From positions 1 to 64,000 of the forward strand of contig NZ_LQXQ01000010.1 of assembly GCF_003268395.1 (NCBI RefSeq): 64,000 bases of DNA, written 5' to 3'. This DNA is from Acinetobacter sp. CFCC 10889 (lineage in GTDB: Bacteria > Pseudomonadota > Gammaproteobacteria > Pseudomonadales > Moraxellaceae). Positions 1-8,192 of the stretch are shown in pieces (position 1 is the first letter of the stretch; each line of letters starts with the position of its first letter). Below the pieces are notes generated by a model, which made no database searches, was not told where the DNA came from, and saw nothing but the letters and a program-made list of their open reading frames with translations. A program made the position numbers and the translations under genes.

Positions 1-682
1 AATATTGATAAGTAAAAGGAAATGCTGATCCATCTATAAGTACTTTGACATGTGCATCACGTTCAGCCACGCTTAAAAATGGGTCCCAAATCACCCAAGC
101 ATCAATTGCTTTTTGGTCAAAAGCTGCACGTGCATCAGCAGGTGGCAGCCAAACAGGTGTGATGTCTTGCCATGTTAAGCCAGCTTTTTCTAAAATTTTA
201 CCTAAAAGTTCATGTGAGCTAGAGCCTTTTTGTACGGCAATCTTTTTCCCTTTGAGATCTGCTAAGTTTTTAATCGGGCTATTTTCAGCAATAACGAGAG
301 CTTGAGAACGAATGGGTACTTCTTCATAAGCTGCATATTGAATGTTTTTACCCGCAGCCTGTGCAAAAATTGGTGGTGTATTGCCGACAAAGCCAAGATC
401 TAAAGCTCCAACAGACAAAGCTTCAAGCATTTGTGGTCCTGCTGGAAACTCTTTCCATTGAATCGTGGTATTGGGAAATTCTTGTTCTAAGAACTTTTGC
501 TGTTTGGCGATTAATAACGTCAAAGCTGATTTTTGATAACCAATGCTAAGTGTTTTAATTTCACTCACATTGTTTTGTTGAGCGGTTTTGTGTTCAACTG
601 CATCATTTTTTTGACATGCTGTGAGTCCAATGCTGAGCAGTGTAAAGAGGCTAAGGCTAATTATAGGATTATATTGCATCAT
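1..682 (-). CDS. Aliphatic sulfonate-type ABC transporter substrate-binding lipoprotein (3' end outside window)
   Basis: Reading the minus strand from ATG 682 (a second ATG is at 679) gives an open frame that runs off the window start, so only about the first 227 residues are seen. It begins with a lipoprotein signal peptide ending in the lipobox LTAC (Cys about residue 23), which implies a protein anchored on the periplasmic side of a membrane. The mature part has the SsuA/TauA/NitT periplasmic-binding fold, including the FPAGPQMLEAL and FVGNTPPIFAQAAG segments typical of SsuA. It would bind an organosulfonate and deliver it to an ABC permease encoded beyond the window. It is divergent from a TauD-family dioxygenase, which fits sulfonate-sulfur use. 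A guanidine or other nitrogen ligand cannot be excluded, because a guanidine operon lies 1.7 kb away. Confidence 0.85.
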   Translation of the reverse strand, partial: MMQYNPIISLSLFTLLSIGLTACQKNDAVEHKTAQQNNVSEIKTLSIGYQKSALTLLIAKQQKFLEQEFPNTTIQWKEFPAGPQMLEALSVGALDLGFVGNTPPIFAQAAGKNIQYAAYEEVPIRSQALVIAENSPIKNLADLKGKKIAVQKGSSSHELLGKILEKAGLTWQDITPVWLPPADARAAFDQKAIDAWVIWDPFLSVAERDAHVKVLIDGSAFPFTYQY

Positions 683-1029
683 TAAAATTTCATTATTTCA
701 TCTTTGGGTTTTAATTTAAGCGTTTAGCAATATTTTGTTTAATGATTAATTTTGCAATACTATGAACTTTAAATGCTATGTTGAATATATTTAGCATTTT
801 TTAATAATTCAATTTATTTAAAAGATGAATTTTTAATTTTCATTTAAATAAAAACAATGGTTTATCTTATTATTGATGTTGTGTTTTAAATAGAGTTTTG
901 ATGTGGATATTTTAAGTATTTATTTAAAATGATAGAAATTTAATTTCGCTGCTAAGCTATCCATATTTTCTCATTTGAAAGCTGTATTTATTCATCTAAT
1001 CTTAAAAATATACAAAAAAGGATGAATAT
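683..1029. other. Divergent intergenic region, AT-rich
   Basis: This is 347 bp between the sulfonate-binding lipoprotein and the TauD-family gene. It is strongly AT-rich and must hold both divergent promoters. I see no convincing paired -35/-10 set, no RNA gene and no clear operator palindrome. The only clear element is an AAGGA ribosome binding site just before ATG 1030. Confidence 0.5.
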
Positions 1030-1989
1030 ATGACCAGTTTAACACAGCTTTCACAAGCTATTCATGATGCACCTTTATGGCATATTGAAGCACAATTACA
1101 AAATCCAGAAGACATTAAAATCGTACCTTTAGATGGCGAAGCCTTGGGGGCTGTGGTCTATGGTTTGGATGCACGTAAAGCACAATCAGGTGTAACCATT
1201 CACCGTTTGAAACAAGCTTTGACAGAGCATTTGATTCTGATTTTTAAAAAGCAAAGTTTGGATGATTTACAGTTTTTAGCATTTGCGAGTTATTTTGGAG
1301 CAATTTTTAGACCAAGTGCGGATAATCCTGTATTGGCAAGTGCTGACGATACAGGTACGCCACCTGATGTTGTGCCTGTATCGAATGCGGTTGGTCAAGG
1401 AGATTACACAGGGCATGGTGAGCTTACACCACATGCGGATCATCAATGGACGCCTACGCCATCTTTTGGTTCTTTACTCTATGCGATTGAATTACCACAA
1501 GATGGTGGAAAAACCTCATGGTTTAATACGATTAAAGCCTATGAAGCATTGGATGAAAAAACACAGCAGCATTTAGATGGTTTACAACTGATTACCTATA
1601 ATCCTTTTGTTCGTGCGCAAAGTAATAATGGTCAACGAAATTATTCGATTAATACACCGTATTATCGTTTTAAAGATCAGCCGATTATTGGACATGCTTA
1701 TCCACATCCATTGGTGCGGACACATCCTGAGTCGGGGCGCAAAGCTTTGTGGCTGAATACTCGTTCTGAAGTCGAATTGGTTAATTATGATGATCAAGCG
1801 GGTAGTCAATTGATTGCAGATTTACGTGAACATTTATTAAAACCTGAATTTAAATATGAACATGCTTGGGAAGTGGGTGATATTGTCTTTTGGGATAATC
1901 AGGTAACTTTGCATTCTCGTGAGCCTTTTCCTGAAAATCAGCGCCGTTTGTTAAAACGTGTCAGCTTAGCAGGTGGACGTCCTTTTTAA
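1030..1989 (+). CDS. TauD/TfdA-family 2-oxoglutarate Fe(II) dioxygenase
   Basis: The 319-residue protein has the TauD/TfdA fold. The Fe(II) ligands are visible as His135-x-Asp137 in HADHQWTPTPS and a distal His295 in VTLHSREPFP, followed by the Arg-rich 2-oxoglutarate-binding segment (RRLLKR). Family members oxidise substrates such as taurine, releasing sulfite, with 2-oxoglutarate and O2 as co-substrates. The exact substrate cannot be read from sequence. ATG 1030 has an AAGGA ribosome binding site 8 bases upstream. The gene is divergent from an SsuA-like binding protein, which suggests a sulfur-scavenging role. It ends in its own terminator, so it is not transcribed with the guanidine operon downstream. 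Confidence 0.85.
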   Translation: MTSLTQLSQAIHDAPLWHIEAQLQNPEDIKIVPLDGEALGAVVYGLDARKAQSGVTIHRLKQALTEHLILIFKKQSLDDLQFLAFASYFGAIFRPSADNPVLASADDTGTPPDVVPVSNAVGQGDYTGHGELTPHADHQWTPTPSFGSLLYAIELPQDGGKTSWFNTIKAYEALDEKTQQHLDGLQLITYNPFVRAQSNNGQRNYSINTPYYRFKDQPIIGHAYPHPLVRTHPESGRKALWLNTRSEVELVNYDDQAGSQLIADLREHLLKPEFKYEHAWEVGDIVFWDNQVTLHSREPFPENQRRLLKRVSLAGGRPF

Positions 1990-2027
1990 TGTTGAAAATA
2001 TGAACTGAGTAAATTAATTTTTTCTGC

Positions 2028-2053
2028 GTCCTCTTATATAGAGGACTTTTTAT
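2028..2053 (+). terminator. Intrinsic terminator of the dioxygenase gene
   Basis: A perfect 7-bp stem (GTCCTCT / AGAGGAC) with a TATAT loop is followed by a T-run, 38 bp after the dioxygenase stop codon. It separates this gene from the riboswitch-controlled operon. Confidence 0.85.
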
Positions 2054-2148
2054 TGTCCATGTTTATTTCAACGCAAAATAAAAATAAAAAGCCATATCAC
2101 AGTGCATTGTGAATTCAATTTTTTAGAAAGTGTTCAATCATCGCTCAT

Positions 2149-2183
2149 AAATCGTATGACGAATCCGCAAAATCGTATGATGA
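2149..2183 (+). promoter_or_regulatory. Two 14-bp direct repeats upstream of the guanidine promoter
   Basis: AAATCGTATGACGA (2149-2162) and AAATCGTATGATGA (2170-2183) differ at one base and start 21 bp apart, which is two helical turns. The second copy ends two bases before the proposed -35 box. This is the geometry of an activator that binds two half-sites on one DNA face. The protein is unknown. Confidence 0.5.
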
Positions 2184-2185
2184 TA

Positions 2186-2214
2186 TTGGCACGTCATTTG
2201 CATTTATCTCTACA
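2186..2214 (+). promoter_or_regulatory. Probable sigma-70 promoter of the guanidine operon
   Basis: A TTGGCA -35 box (2186-2191), a 17-base spacer and a TCTACA -10 box (2209-2214) place transcription start near 2221, immediately before the riboswitch aptamer. The spacing is ideal and the -10 box is imperfect. Confidence 0.55.
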
Positions 2215-2221
2215 TCATCAA

Positions 2222-2345
2222 AGTGATCTAGGGTTCCGATACAGTTCGATGAAGAACGTATGTCTGAGACCGAGAGTTCACGGCTTAGTTTTGATCCATC
2301 AAAAACAGAGCTACACGGAGGGATAAAAGCCCGGGAGGTTGGAAC
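2222..2345 (+). ncRNA. Guanidine-I (ykkC) riboswitch
   Basis: The leader carries the hallmark conserved blocks of the ykkC / guanidine-I class in order: CTAGGGTTCCG at 2228-2238, a CCGAGAG block near 2270, and ACACGG-AGGGATAAAAGCCCGGGAG near 2313-2336. Members of this class bind guanidinium and turn on expression of guanidine-handling genes. Here the aptamer ends about 25 bases before the first start codon (ATG 2368). The ribosome binding site AGAGG lies in that gap, so control could act by exposing it. An alternative terminator hairpin is not obvious to me. The genes below it are the expected ones. Confidence 0.95.
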
Positions 2346-2367
2346 AACCTGAAAAGAGGTCGCATAA

Positions 2368-3111
2368 ATGAGCAATATTCATCAATATCATCATGATCAA
2401 GCATTATGGACAGAGCTTCTACCGGGGGGGCATCATTGGTCAGCACGCATTCAACGTGGTGCAGTATTACAACTCAAAGCTTTGGGTGCGCATGCCAATG
2501 TATCTTTATTTTGTGTAAATGCTGAAGATAAACTTGAACGCTTTAATATGCCTGATAGTTTAAAAGCACAGCACACAGCATTTTTAAGTACAGGTCATAT
2601 TTTAGCTTCTGACTTAGGTCGTGCGATGATTTCAATTGTTAAAGATGATCATGGTTGGAATGATGCTTTTTGTGCGCCAAGTACGTCATCACAAATCGAA
2701 AAACAATTTGGTACGAAGACTTTCCAAGATGCACGTAATGCCATGTTCCGCAATGCCAAAGACAGTTTGATTCTGGAAATGACCAAGTTTGGTCTAGGTG
2801 CTACAGACTTGAGTGCTACGCTGAATTTATTTTCTAAAGTCGCACCAGATGATGCAGGAAATTTATCTTATATTTCTACAGATAATCATCATCAAATCAT
2901 TGAACTCCGCTTTGAGATGGATTGCTTGGTATTTTTATCGAGTGCGCCACATGGCTTAGATATTGCATCGACTTATCAACCTGCTGATGTTCAGCTCAGT
3001 TTATTTAAGGCAAATAGCCTAAGCATAGCACACGATGTTTGCCGTGATTCTTGCCCGCAAAATCAGCGTGCATTCCAAAATAATAATCGCTATTACGCAT
3101 TAAGCGCTTAA
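2368..3111 (+). CDS. cgdA: DUF1989 protein, urea carboxylase-associated protein 1 type; carboxyguanidine deiminase subunit
   Basis: This 247-residue DUF1989 protein matches the 'urea carboxylase-associated protein 1' group. Proteins of this pair were shown in other bacteria to form carboxyguanidine deiminase (CgdAB), which removes ammonia from carboxyguanidine to give allophanate. Visible family features include the DDHGWNDAFCAPSTSSQ segment and the C-terminal MDCLVFLSSAPHG block, which is echoed in the next protein. It is the first gene after the guanidine-I riboswitch and has a clear AGAGG ribosome binding site. A 17-bp gap with GGGGGGGAGA-like Shine-Dalgarno sequence leads to its partner. 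Which subunit should carry the A or B letter is assigned by order only. Confidence 0.82.
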   Translation: MSNIHQYHHDQALWTELLPGGHHWSARIQRGAVLQLKALGAHANVSLFCVNAEDKLERFNMPDSLKAQHTAFLSTGHILASDLGRAMISIVKDDHGWNDAFCAPSTSSQIEKQFGTKTFQDARNAMFRNAKDSLILEMTKFGLGATDLSATLNLFSKVAPDDAGNLSYISTDNHHQIIELRFEMDCLVFLSSAPHGLDIASTYQPADVQLSLFKANSLSIAHDVCRDSCPQNQRAFQNNNRYYALSA

Positions 3112-3128
3112 TTGGGGGGGAGAACATT

Positions 3129-3779
3129 ATGTCAGTATTTCATACATTAGAAAAAACAGTATTAGATGACGTTTGTCCTGCTGGTGAAGCATGGATGTGC
3201 GAAGTTAAAAAAGGGCAGTATTTCCGTATTGTCGATGTTGAAGGCAATCAAGCAGTCGATACTTTATTTATTTCTGCTTCAAATCCTGAAGAACGCTATA
3301 GTGCAACCGATACTTTAGCCATTAATCAACAGATTTACTTAGAAAAAGGCACGGATTTATACACCAACTTTGGCAATAAAATTGCCACCATCAACGATGA
3401 CAACTGTGGTCGCCATGACACCTTAGGCGGTGCATGTTCATGTGAAAGTAATACCGTTCGTTATGCACATGACAAATTTCCGATGCACAGTTGTCGTAAT
3501 AATTTCATGATCGCTTTGTCGCAACATGCGATTGCTAAAAAGCATGCTCTAACTGTGCGTCATCTTGGACCCAATATTAACTTTTTTATGAATGTGCCTG
3601 TGACGTCTGATGGGAAATTGAAGTTTGATGATGGCATTTCTGCACCGGGTAAATATGTCGAAATTAAAGCGGAAATGGATCTCATTGTACTGATTTCCAA
3701 TTGTCCGCAACTGAATAATCCATGTAATGCCTATAACCCAACCAAAATTCAACTGATCATCCGTGAAGGCGAGGTATAA
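3129..3779 (+). CDS. cgdB: DUF1989 protein, urea carboxylase-associated protein 2 type; carboxyguanidine deiminase subunit
   Basis: The 216-residue protein is a second DUF1989 member, of the shorter 'associated protein 2' group. It shows the Cys-rich core expected for this family: DDNCGRHDTLGGACSCES followed by MHSCRNNF, likely metal or substrate ligands, then the MDLIVLISNCPQLNNPCNAY C-terminal block. With the preceding protein it should form carboxyguanidine deiminase, acting on the product of the carboxylase encoded next. It ends 4 bp before the carboxylase start, and the carboxylase ribosome binding site (GAGG) lies inside its last codons, so the two are probably translationally coupled. 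Confidence 0.85.
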   Translation: MSVFHTLEKTVLDDVCPAGEAWMCEVKKGQYFRIVDVEGNQAVDTLFISASNPEERYSATDTLAINQQIYLEKGTDLYTNFGNKIATINDDNCGRHDTLGGACSCESNTVRYAHDKFPMHSCRNNFMIALSQHAIAKKHALTVRHLGPNINFFMNVPVTSDGKLKFDDGISAPGKYVEIKAEMDLIVLISNCPQLNNPCNAYNPTKIQLIIREGEV

Positions 3780-3783
3780 GACC

Positions 3784-6700
3784 ATGACTTTAAAAAATGG
3801 CTTCAATAAAGTTTTAATCGCCAATCGTGGTGCAATTGCATGTCGTGTTATTCGTACATTAAAAAAACTAGGTATTCAATCAGTTGCAGTTTATTCAGAA
3901 GCAGATCGTGATTCGTTGCATGTGACTTTGGCTGATGAAGCAGTATTTATTGGTGATTCTCCCGCAAGTCAAAGTTATTTAAATGTCGATAAAATTTTGG
4001 CTGTGGCGAAGCAAACAGGTGCAAATGCCATTCATCCCGGTTATGGTTTTTTATCTGAAAATGCGGAATTTTGTGATCTATGTGAAGCACAAGGCATTGT
4101 ATTTTTAGGACCGAATTCAGCGCAAATGCAGTCTTTTGGCTTAAAACATACCGCACGAGAATTGGCGATTCAAGCTAATGTACCGTTATTGCCTGGTAGT
4201 CAATTACTCGCAGATGAAGCAGAAGCACTGCTTGAAGCAGAACGTATTGGCTATCCCGTTATGCTCAAAAGTACAGCAGGTGGTGGTGGGATTGGTATGC
4301 GCTTGGTGTGGAATGCCGAAGAACTTAAAGAAGCATACGCAACTGTTTCGTATTTAGCGCAAGCCAATTTTAAAGATGCAGGATTATATTTAGAAAAATT
4401 TGTGCAAAATGCACGTCATATCGAAGTGCAAATTTTTGGTGATGGTGAGGGAAAAATCCTGGCTTTGGGTGAGCGAGATTGTTCTGTGCAACGTCGGAAT
4501 CAAAAAGTGATAGAGGAAACGCCTGCACCACACCTGAATGACGAACAACGTACCTATATTCAAAATGTTGCGATTCAACTGATGCAGTCGGTGAATTACC
4601 GTTCCGCAGGTACAGTTGAATTTGTGATGGATACTGACACGCAAGAATTTTATTTCTTGGAAGTCAATACACGTTTGCAAGTAGAACACGGCGTGACAGA
4701 GCAAGTCTTTGGTGTCGATTTAGTGGAATGGATGATCACCTTAGGCAGTGGAGATTGGGTTGCACCAACTGAAAAATTAACGTCTAAAGGTCACTCGATC
4801 CAAGTGCGTTTATATGCGGAAGACCCGATTAAAAATTTCCAACCAAGTGCGGGTTTACTGACACATGTAGTATTTGATGACAATGCAAGGAATGAAACTT
4901 GGGTCGAAACAGGCTCAAATGTTTCATCATTCTATGATCCGATGATTGCCAAGATTATTGTGACAAGCGATTCTCGTGAATCAGCAATCCAAGCCATGAT
5001 AGAGACTTTGGCGAAAACTCAAGTAGCAGGCATCGAAACAAATCTTGAATATTTACAAAACATTGTTGATGGCGATGTATTTAAGGCAGGCACACAAACC
5101 ACACGTTTTCTAAATACCTTTGAATGGAAAACCCAAAAAATTGAAGTGTTACAAGCAGGCATTCAAACGGCGGTGCAAGATGTGACAGGGCGTTTGGGCT
5201 ATTGGGATGTTGGTGTGCCACCATCAGGTGCAATTGATCCATTGTCTTTAAATGTAGCAAATCAATTGCTTGGAAATGCATATAACACGGCTGGTTTGGA
5301 ATGTACGCTACAAGGTCCAACTTTAAAGTTCCATTGCAATAGTCAAATTGTGCTCACAGGTGGGGACATGTCTGCTATGCTCGATGGTGTCGCTGTGCCA
5401 ATGTGGCAGACCATTAACATACAAAAAGGGCAAATCCTTAAAACAGGTAAAATTGCTACAGGTTGCCGTAGTTATATCGGGATTAAAGGCGGATTGTGTG
5501 TACCTGAATATTTGGGTTCACAAGCGACATTTACCTTGGGGCAATTTGGTGGTCATGCAGGGCGTAACTTGTTAATTGGTGATATGTTGCCAATCACAGC
5601 ATATTCATCAACTGAAAGCAAAGCACTTGCCGAAGATCAAATTCCGACCTTCTCAAATCGTTGGGAAATTGCGGTGATGTATGGTCCGCATGGTGCGCCT
5701 GATTTCTTTACCAAAAACGATATAGATCGTTTTTTTGCACAAGAATTTGAAATTCACTTTAACTCTAGCCGTACAGGCGTGCGTTTGATCGGTGAAAAAC
5801 CTGAATGGGCACGTATTGATGGCGGTGAGGCAGGCTTACATCCGTCCAATATTCATGACAATGCTTATGCGATAGGGGCGATTGATTTTACAGGTGATAT
5901 GCCAATTATCTTAGGTCCAGATGGTCCAAGTTTAGGTGGCTTTGTTTGCCCTGCGGTGATTATCAGCTCAGAACTATGGAAAATAGGTCAGCTGAAAGCA
6001 GGGGATCAAGTCAAATTTATTCCTGTGTCTTATGAGCAAGCACAAACATTAAATCAAGCGTATAGCACTGCTTTAAAAGCAGATGCAACAGAGACAGTTA
6101 ATTTTGCACCAAGCTTTAATGCAGAAATGGATACACTACAAGATGCTGTACTTGCCACTTTAAAAGGTGAAAACGGTTTAGCTGATGTGGTCTATCGCCC
6201 TGCGGGTAATAATTACTTATTGGTTGAATATGGTGAATTAGTACTTGATCTGAATTTACGTTTCCGTATCCATGCCTTAATGCAGTGGGTAAAAGATCAA
6301 CACTTTGAAGGCATTATTGACTTAACACCGGGCATTCGTTCACTGCAAATTCATTTTGATTCGCTCGTATTAGATCAAAAGAAACTTTTAGAACTATTGC
6401 AAAAAGCTGAAGCTGAATTGCCAAGCATTACCGAAATGCAAGTACCATCCCGTACGGTGTATTTACCACTTGCTTGGGAAGATTCACAAACACAACTTGC
6501 AACAGAACGTTATATGCAAACCGTGCGTAGTGATGCACCGTGGTGTCCAGATAATGTTGAGTTTATCCGCCGTATCAATGGCTTAAAAGACAAACAAGCA
6601 GTAAAAGAGATTGTATATAGCACCAATTATTTAGTGATGGGCTTGGGTGATGTATATTTAGGTGCGCCTGTGGCAACGCCACTTGATCCACGCCACCGCT

Positions 6701-7404
6701 TAGTCACCACCAAATATAACCCTGCACGGACATGGACACCTGAAAATGCAGTCGGGATTGGTGGTGCATATATGTGTGTTTATGGCATGGAAGGACCGGG
6801 GGGTTATCAGTTTGTGGGGCGGACTTCGCAAATGTGGTCACGTTATCGTAAAAACCCAGACTTTGAGCAAGGTAAACCATGGTTACTACGCTTTTTTGAC
6901 CAAATTAAATTTTATGAAGTGTCAGAAACTGAACTGATGCAAATGCGTGAAGACTTTAAAGCAGGTCGTTTAAAATTACGCATTGAAGAAGGGGTACTCA
7001 ACCTTAAAGAATATAATGACTTTCTGATAGAAAATCAGGATTCGATTGCAGCATTTAAAGCAGTACAACAAGCCAATTTTGATGAGGAGCGTAATCGTTG
7101 GCATGAGGCAGGGCTTGCAGAATATATCTCTGAAAGTTTGGATGCTGTGATAGATGATGGTGATATTTTGATTCCTGAAGGTGGGTGTGTGGTGGAATCA
7201 CACATGCCGGGGTCAATTTGGAAGATTGAATGTGCATCAGGGGATATTGTGGAAGAAGGCGCAACCTTAGCGGTGATTGAAGCAATGAAAATTGAGATTC
7301 CGATTATTGCCCCTGAACGGATGAAAGTAGAAGAAATCGTGATCGAGAAAGGGCAAACGGTGAAAACAGGGCAGGTGTTGTTTACGTTATCGCCTGTGGT
7401 TTGA
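3784..7404 (+). CDS. Biotin-dependent guanidine carboxylase (urea carboxylase family)
   Basis: The 1206-residue enzyme has the full urea-carboxylase layout. It begins with a biotin carboxylase with ATP-grasp loop STAGGGGIGMR (about 160-170). Next come the KipA-like (VQDVTGRLGYWDVGVPPSGAIDPLS, from about 460) and KipI-like parts of the carboxyltransferase. A biotin carrier domain follows, with EAMKIE carrying the biotinyl Lys at about 1169. Members linked to guanidine-I riboswitches and CgdAB carboxylate guanidine rather than urea, using ATP and bicarbonate. ATG 3784 is chosen over an in-frame GTG at 3763 because GAGG sits 9 bases upstream and the GTG lies inside the previous gene. Substrate choice is inferred from context. 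The usual allophanate hydrolase gene does not follow. Confidence 0.9.
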   Translation: MTLKNGFNKVLIANRGAIACRVIRTLKKLGIQSVAVYSEADRDSLHVTLADEAVFIGDSPASQSYLNVDKILAVAKQTGANAIHPGYGFLSENAEFCDLCEAQGIVFLGPNSAQMQSFGLKHTARELAIQANVPLLPGSQLLADEAEALLEAERIGYPVMLKSTAGGGGIGMRLVWNAEELKEAYATVSYLAQANFKDAGLYLEKFVQNARHIEVQIFGDGEGKILALGERDCSVQRRNQKVIEETPAPHLNDEQRTYIQNVAIQLMQSVNYRSAGTVEFVMDTDTQEFYFLEVNTRLQVEHGVTEQVFGVDLVEWMITLGSGDWVAPTEKLTSKGHSIQVRLYAEDPIKNFQPSAGLLTHVVFDDNARNETWVETGSNVSSFYDPMIAKIIVTSDSRESAIQAMIETLAKTQVAGIETNLEYLQNIVDGDVFKAGTQTTRFLNTFEWKTQKIEVLQAGIQTAVQDVTGRLGYWDVGVPPSGAIDPLSLNVANQLLGNAYNTAGLECTLQGPTLKFHCNSQIVLTGGDMSAMLDGVAVPMWQTINIQKGQILKTGKIATGCRSYIGIKGGLCVPEYLGSQATFTLGQFGGHAGRNLLIGDMLPITAYSSTESKALAEDQIPTFSNRWEIAVMYGPHGAPDFFTKNDIDRFFAQEFEIHFNSSRTGVRLIGEKPEWARIDGGEAGLHPSNIHDNAYAIGAIDFTGDMPIILGPDGPSLGGFVCPAVIISSELWKIGQLKAGDQVKFIPVSYEQAQTLNQAYSTALKADATETVNFAPSFNAEMDTLQDAVLATLKGENGLADVVYRPAGNNYLLVEYGELVLDLNLRFRIHALMQWVKDQHFEGIIDLTPGIRSLQIHFDSLVLDQKKLLELLQKAEAELPSITEMQVPSRTVYLPLAWEDSQTQLATERYMQTVRSDAPWCPDNVEFIRRINGLKDKQAVKEIVYSTNYLVMGLGDVYLGAPVATPLDPRHRLVTTKYNPARTWTPENAVGIGGAYMCVYGMEGPGGYQFVGRTSQMWSRYRKNPDFEQGKPWLLRFFDQIKFYEVSETELMQMREDFKAGRLKLRIEEGVLNLKEYNDFLIENQDSIAAFKAVQQANFDEERNRWHEAGLAEYISESLDAVIDDGDILIPEGGCVVESHMPGSIWKIECASGDIVEEGATLAVIEAMKIEIPIIAPERMKVEEIVIEKGQTVKTGQVLFTLSPVV

Positions 7405-7422
7405 TAAAATAAACTAAAATAT

Positions 7423-7452
7423 AAAAACAGTTGGGTGGATCTAGCTGTTTTT
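7423..7452 (+). terminator. Probable terminator after the guanidine operon
   Basis: AAAAACAG (7423-7430) pairs with CTGTTTTT (7445-7452) around a 14-base loop, 18 bp after the carboxylase stop. The stem is short and weak in GC, so it may be leaky. It does suggest that the operon ends here. Confidence 0.5.
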
Positions 7453-7471
7453 AATAGTTAGGAATATAGTT

Positions 7472-8092
7472 ATGGCTGAAAACTATTCAGAAAGTTATAG
7501 ACAGCAATTATCAAATGCACTTATTAGCTCTAAGAAATTGAATTATTTAAATCAAATTATCATAAAACCTTATCCAAAAATTTCCAATAAAAAATTGGAG
7601 AATTTGCAGAATATAATTTATCAAAAAATTTTACCTATTTTATGGCAATCGGTTGGAGATAAGTACAAAGGTACATCATGTATAGATTTATCCATAAATT
7701 TATTTATTTGGTTGCAAGCACTTGGTTATGAGTCTGATATTGTATATGGAGAAGTTGAAATCAATGGAGTTAATGAGTTTGATGTTAGTATAGAAGAGTT
7801 ATTCTATGAATATAATAATAGAGTTGCTGAAGGAATTCAAAATATTCATGCTTGGGTTACTATTGGGGATGATATTATTATCGATATGGCATTGCCTGAT
7901 AGAATTTTAAAGTTTTATGGTGTTTTAGATTTACCACCTATTTTTATTAATAGAGCAGGAGAAATGTCACGACAATTTAGGTCGAAGTATAAACCTATGT
8001 TAGTTGGTACAGATTTCATTGCTAAAACTAACTCTATTGATCCTAGAGAAGCCATTCAAGACCTTAAATCATTGTTAAAAATAGAGCATTAG
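7472..8092 (+). CDS. Orphan protein with a transglutaminase/NlpC-like Cys-His-Asp pattern
   Basis: I do not recognise a named family for this 206-residue protein. It has no signal peptide, so it is probably cytoplasmic. A possible catalytic triad in transglutaminase-like order is visible: Cys70 at the start of a helix (GTSCIDLSINLFIWLQALGY), His126 starting a strand (NIHAWVTIGDD) and Asp138 (IIIDMALP). This arrangement resembles small transglutaminase-like or arylamine-acetyltransferase-like folds. Codon use is much more AT-rich than in the neighbours, with many AGA, ATA and TTA codons, suggesting horizontal acquisition. It sits between the guanidine operon and lipA, where an allophanate hydrolase might be expected, but it is not one. 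The function is unknown. Confidence 0.6.
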   Translation: MAENYSESYRQQLSNALISSKKLNYLNQIIIKPYPKISNKKLENLQNIIYQKILPILWQSVGDKYKGTSCIDLSINLFIWLQALGYESDIVYGEVEINGVNEFDVSIEELFYEYNNRVAEGIQNIHAWVTIGDDIIIDMALPDRILKFYGVLDLPPIFINRAGEMSRQFRSKYKPMLVGTDFIAKTNSIDPREAIQDLKSLLKIEH

Positions 8093-8141
8093 GTTGATTC
8101 TTTCTAAGTCTTTTGAATTTAACTGAATATTTAAAAGAATA

Positions 8142-8171
8142 AAAAAGCCAATCATTCTAGATTGGCTTTTT
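8142..8171. terminator. Bidirectional terminator between the orphan gene and lipA
   Basis: A perfect 12-bp inverted repeat (AAAAAGCCAATC / GATTGGCTTTTT) with a 6-base loop lies between two convergent genes. The A- and T-runs allow it to work on both strands. Confidence 0.9.
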
Positions 8172-8192
8172 ACTTTCTAATCAAAAAATTAA

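Noticed and set aside
2145..2375. Open frames on both strands over the guanidine riboswitch (2102-2326 plus, 2145-2375 minus)
   Set aside because: They overlap the conserved riboswitch aptamer and show no protein features. The RNA explains the conservation.
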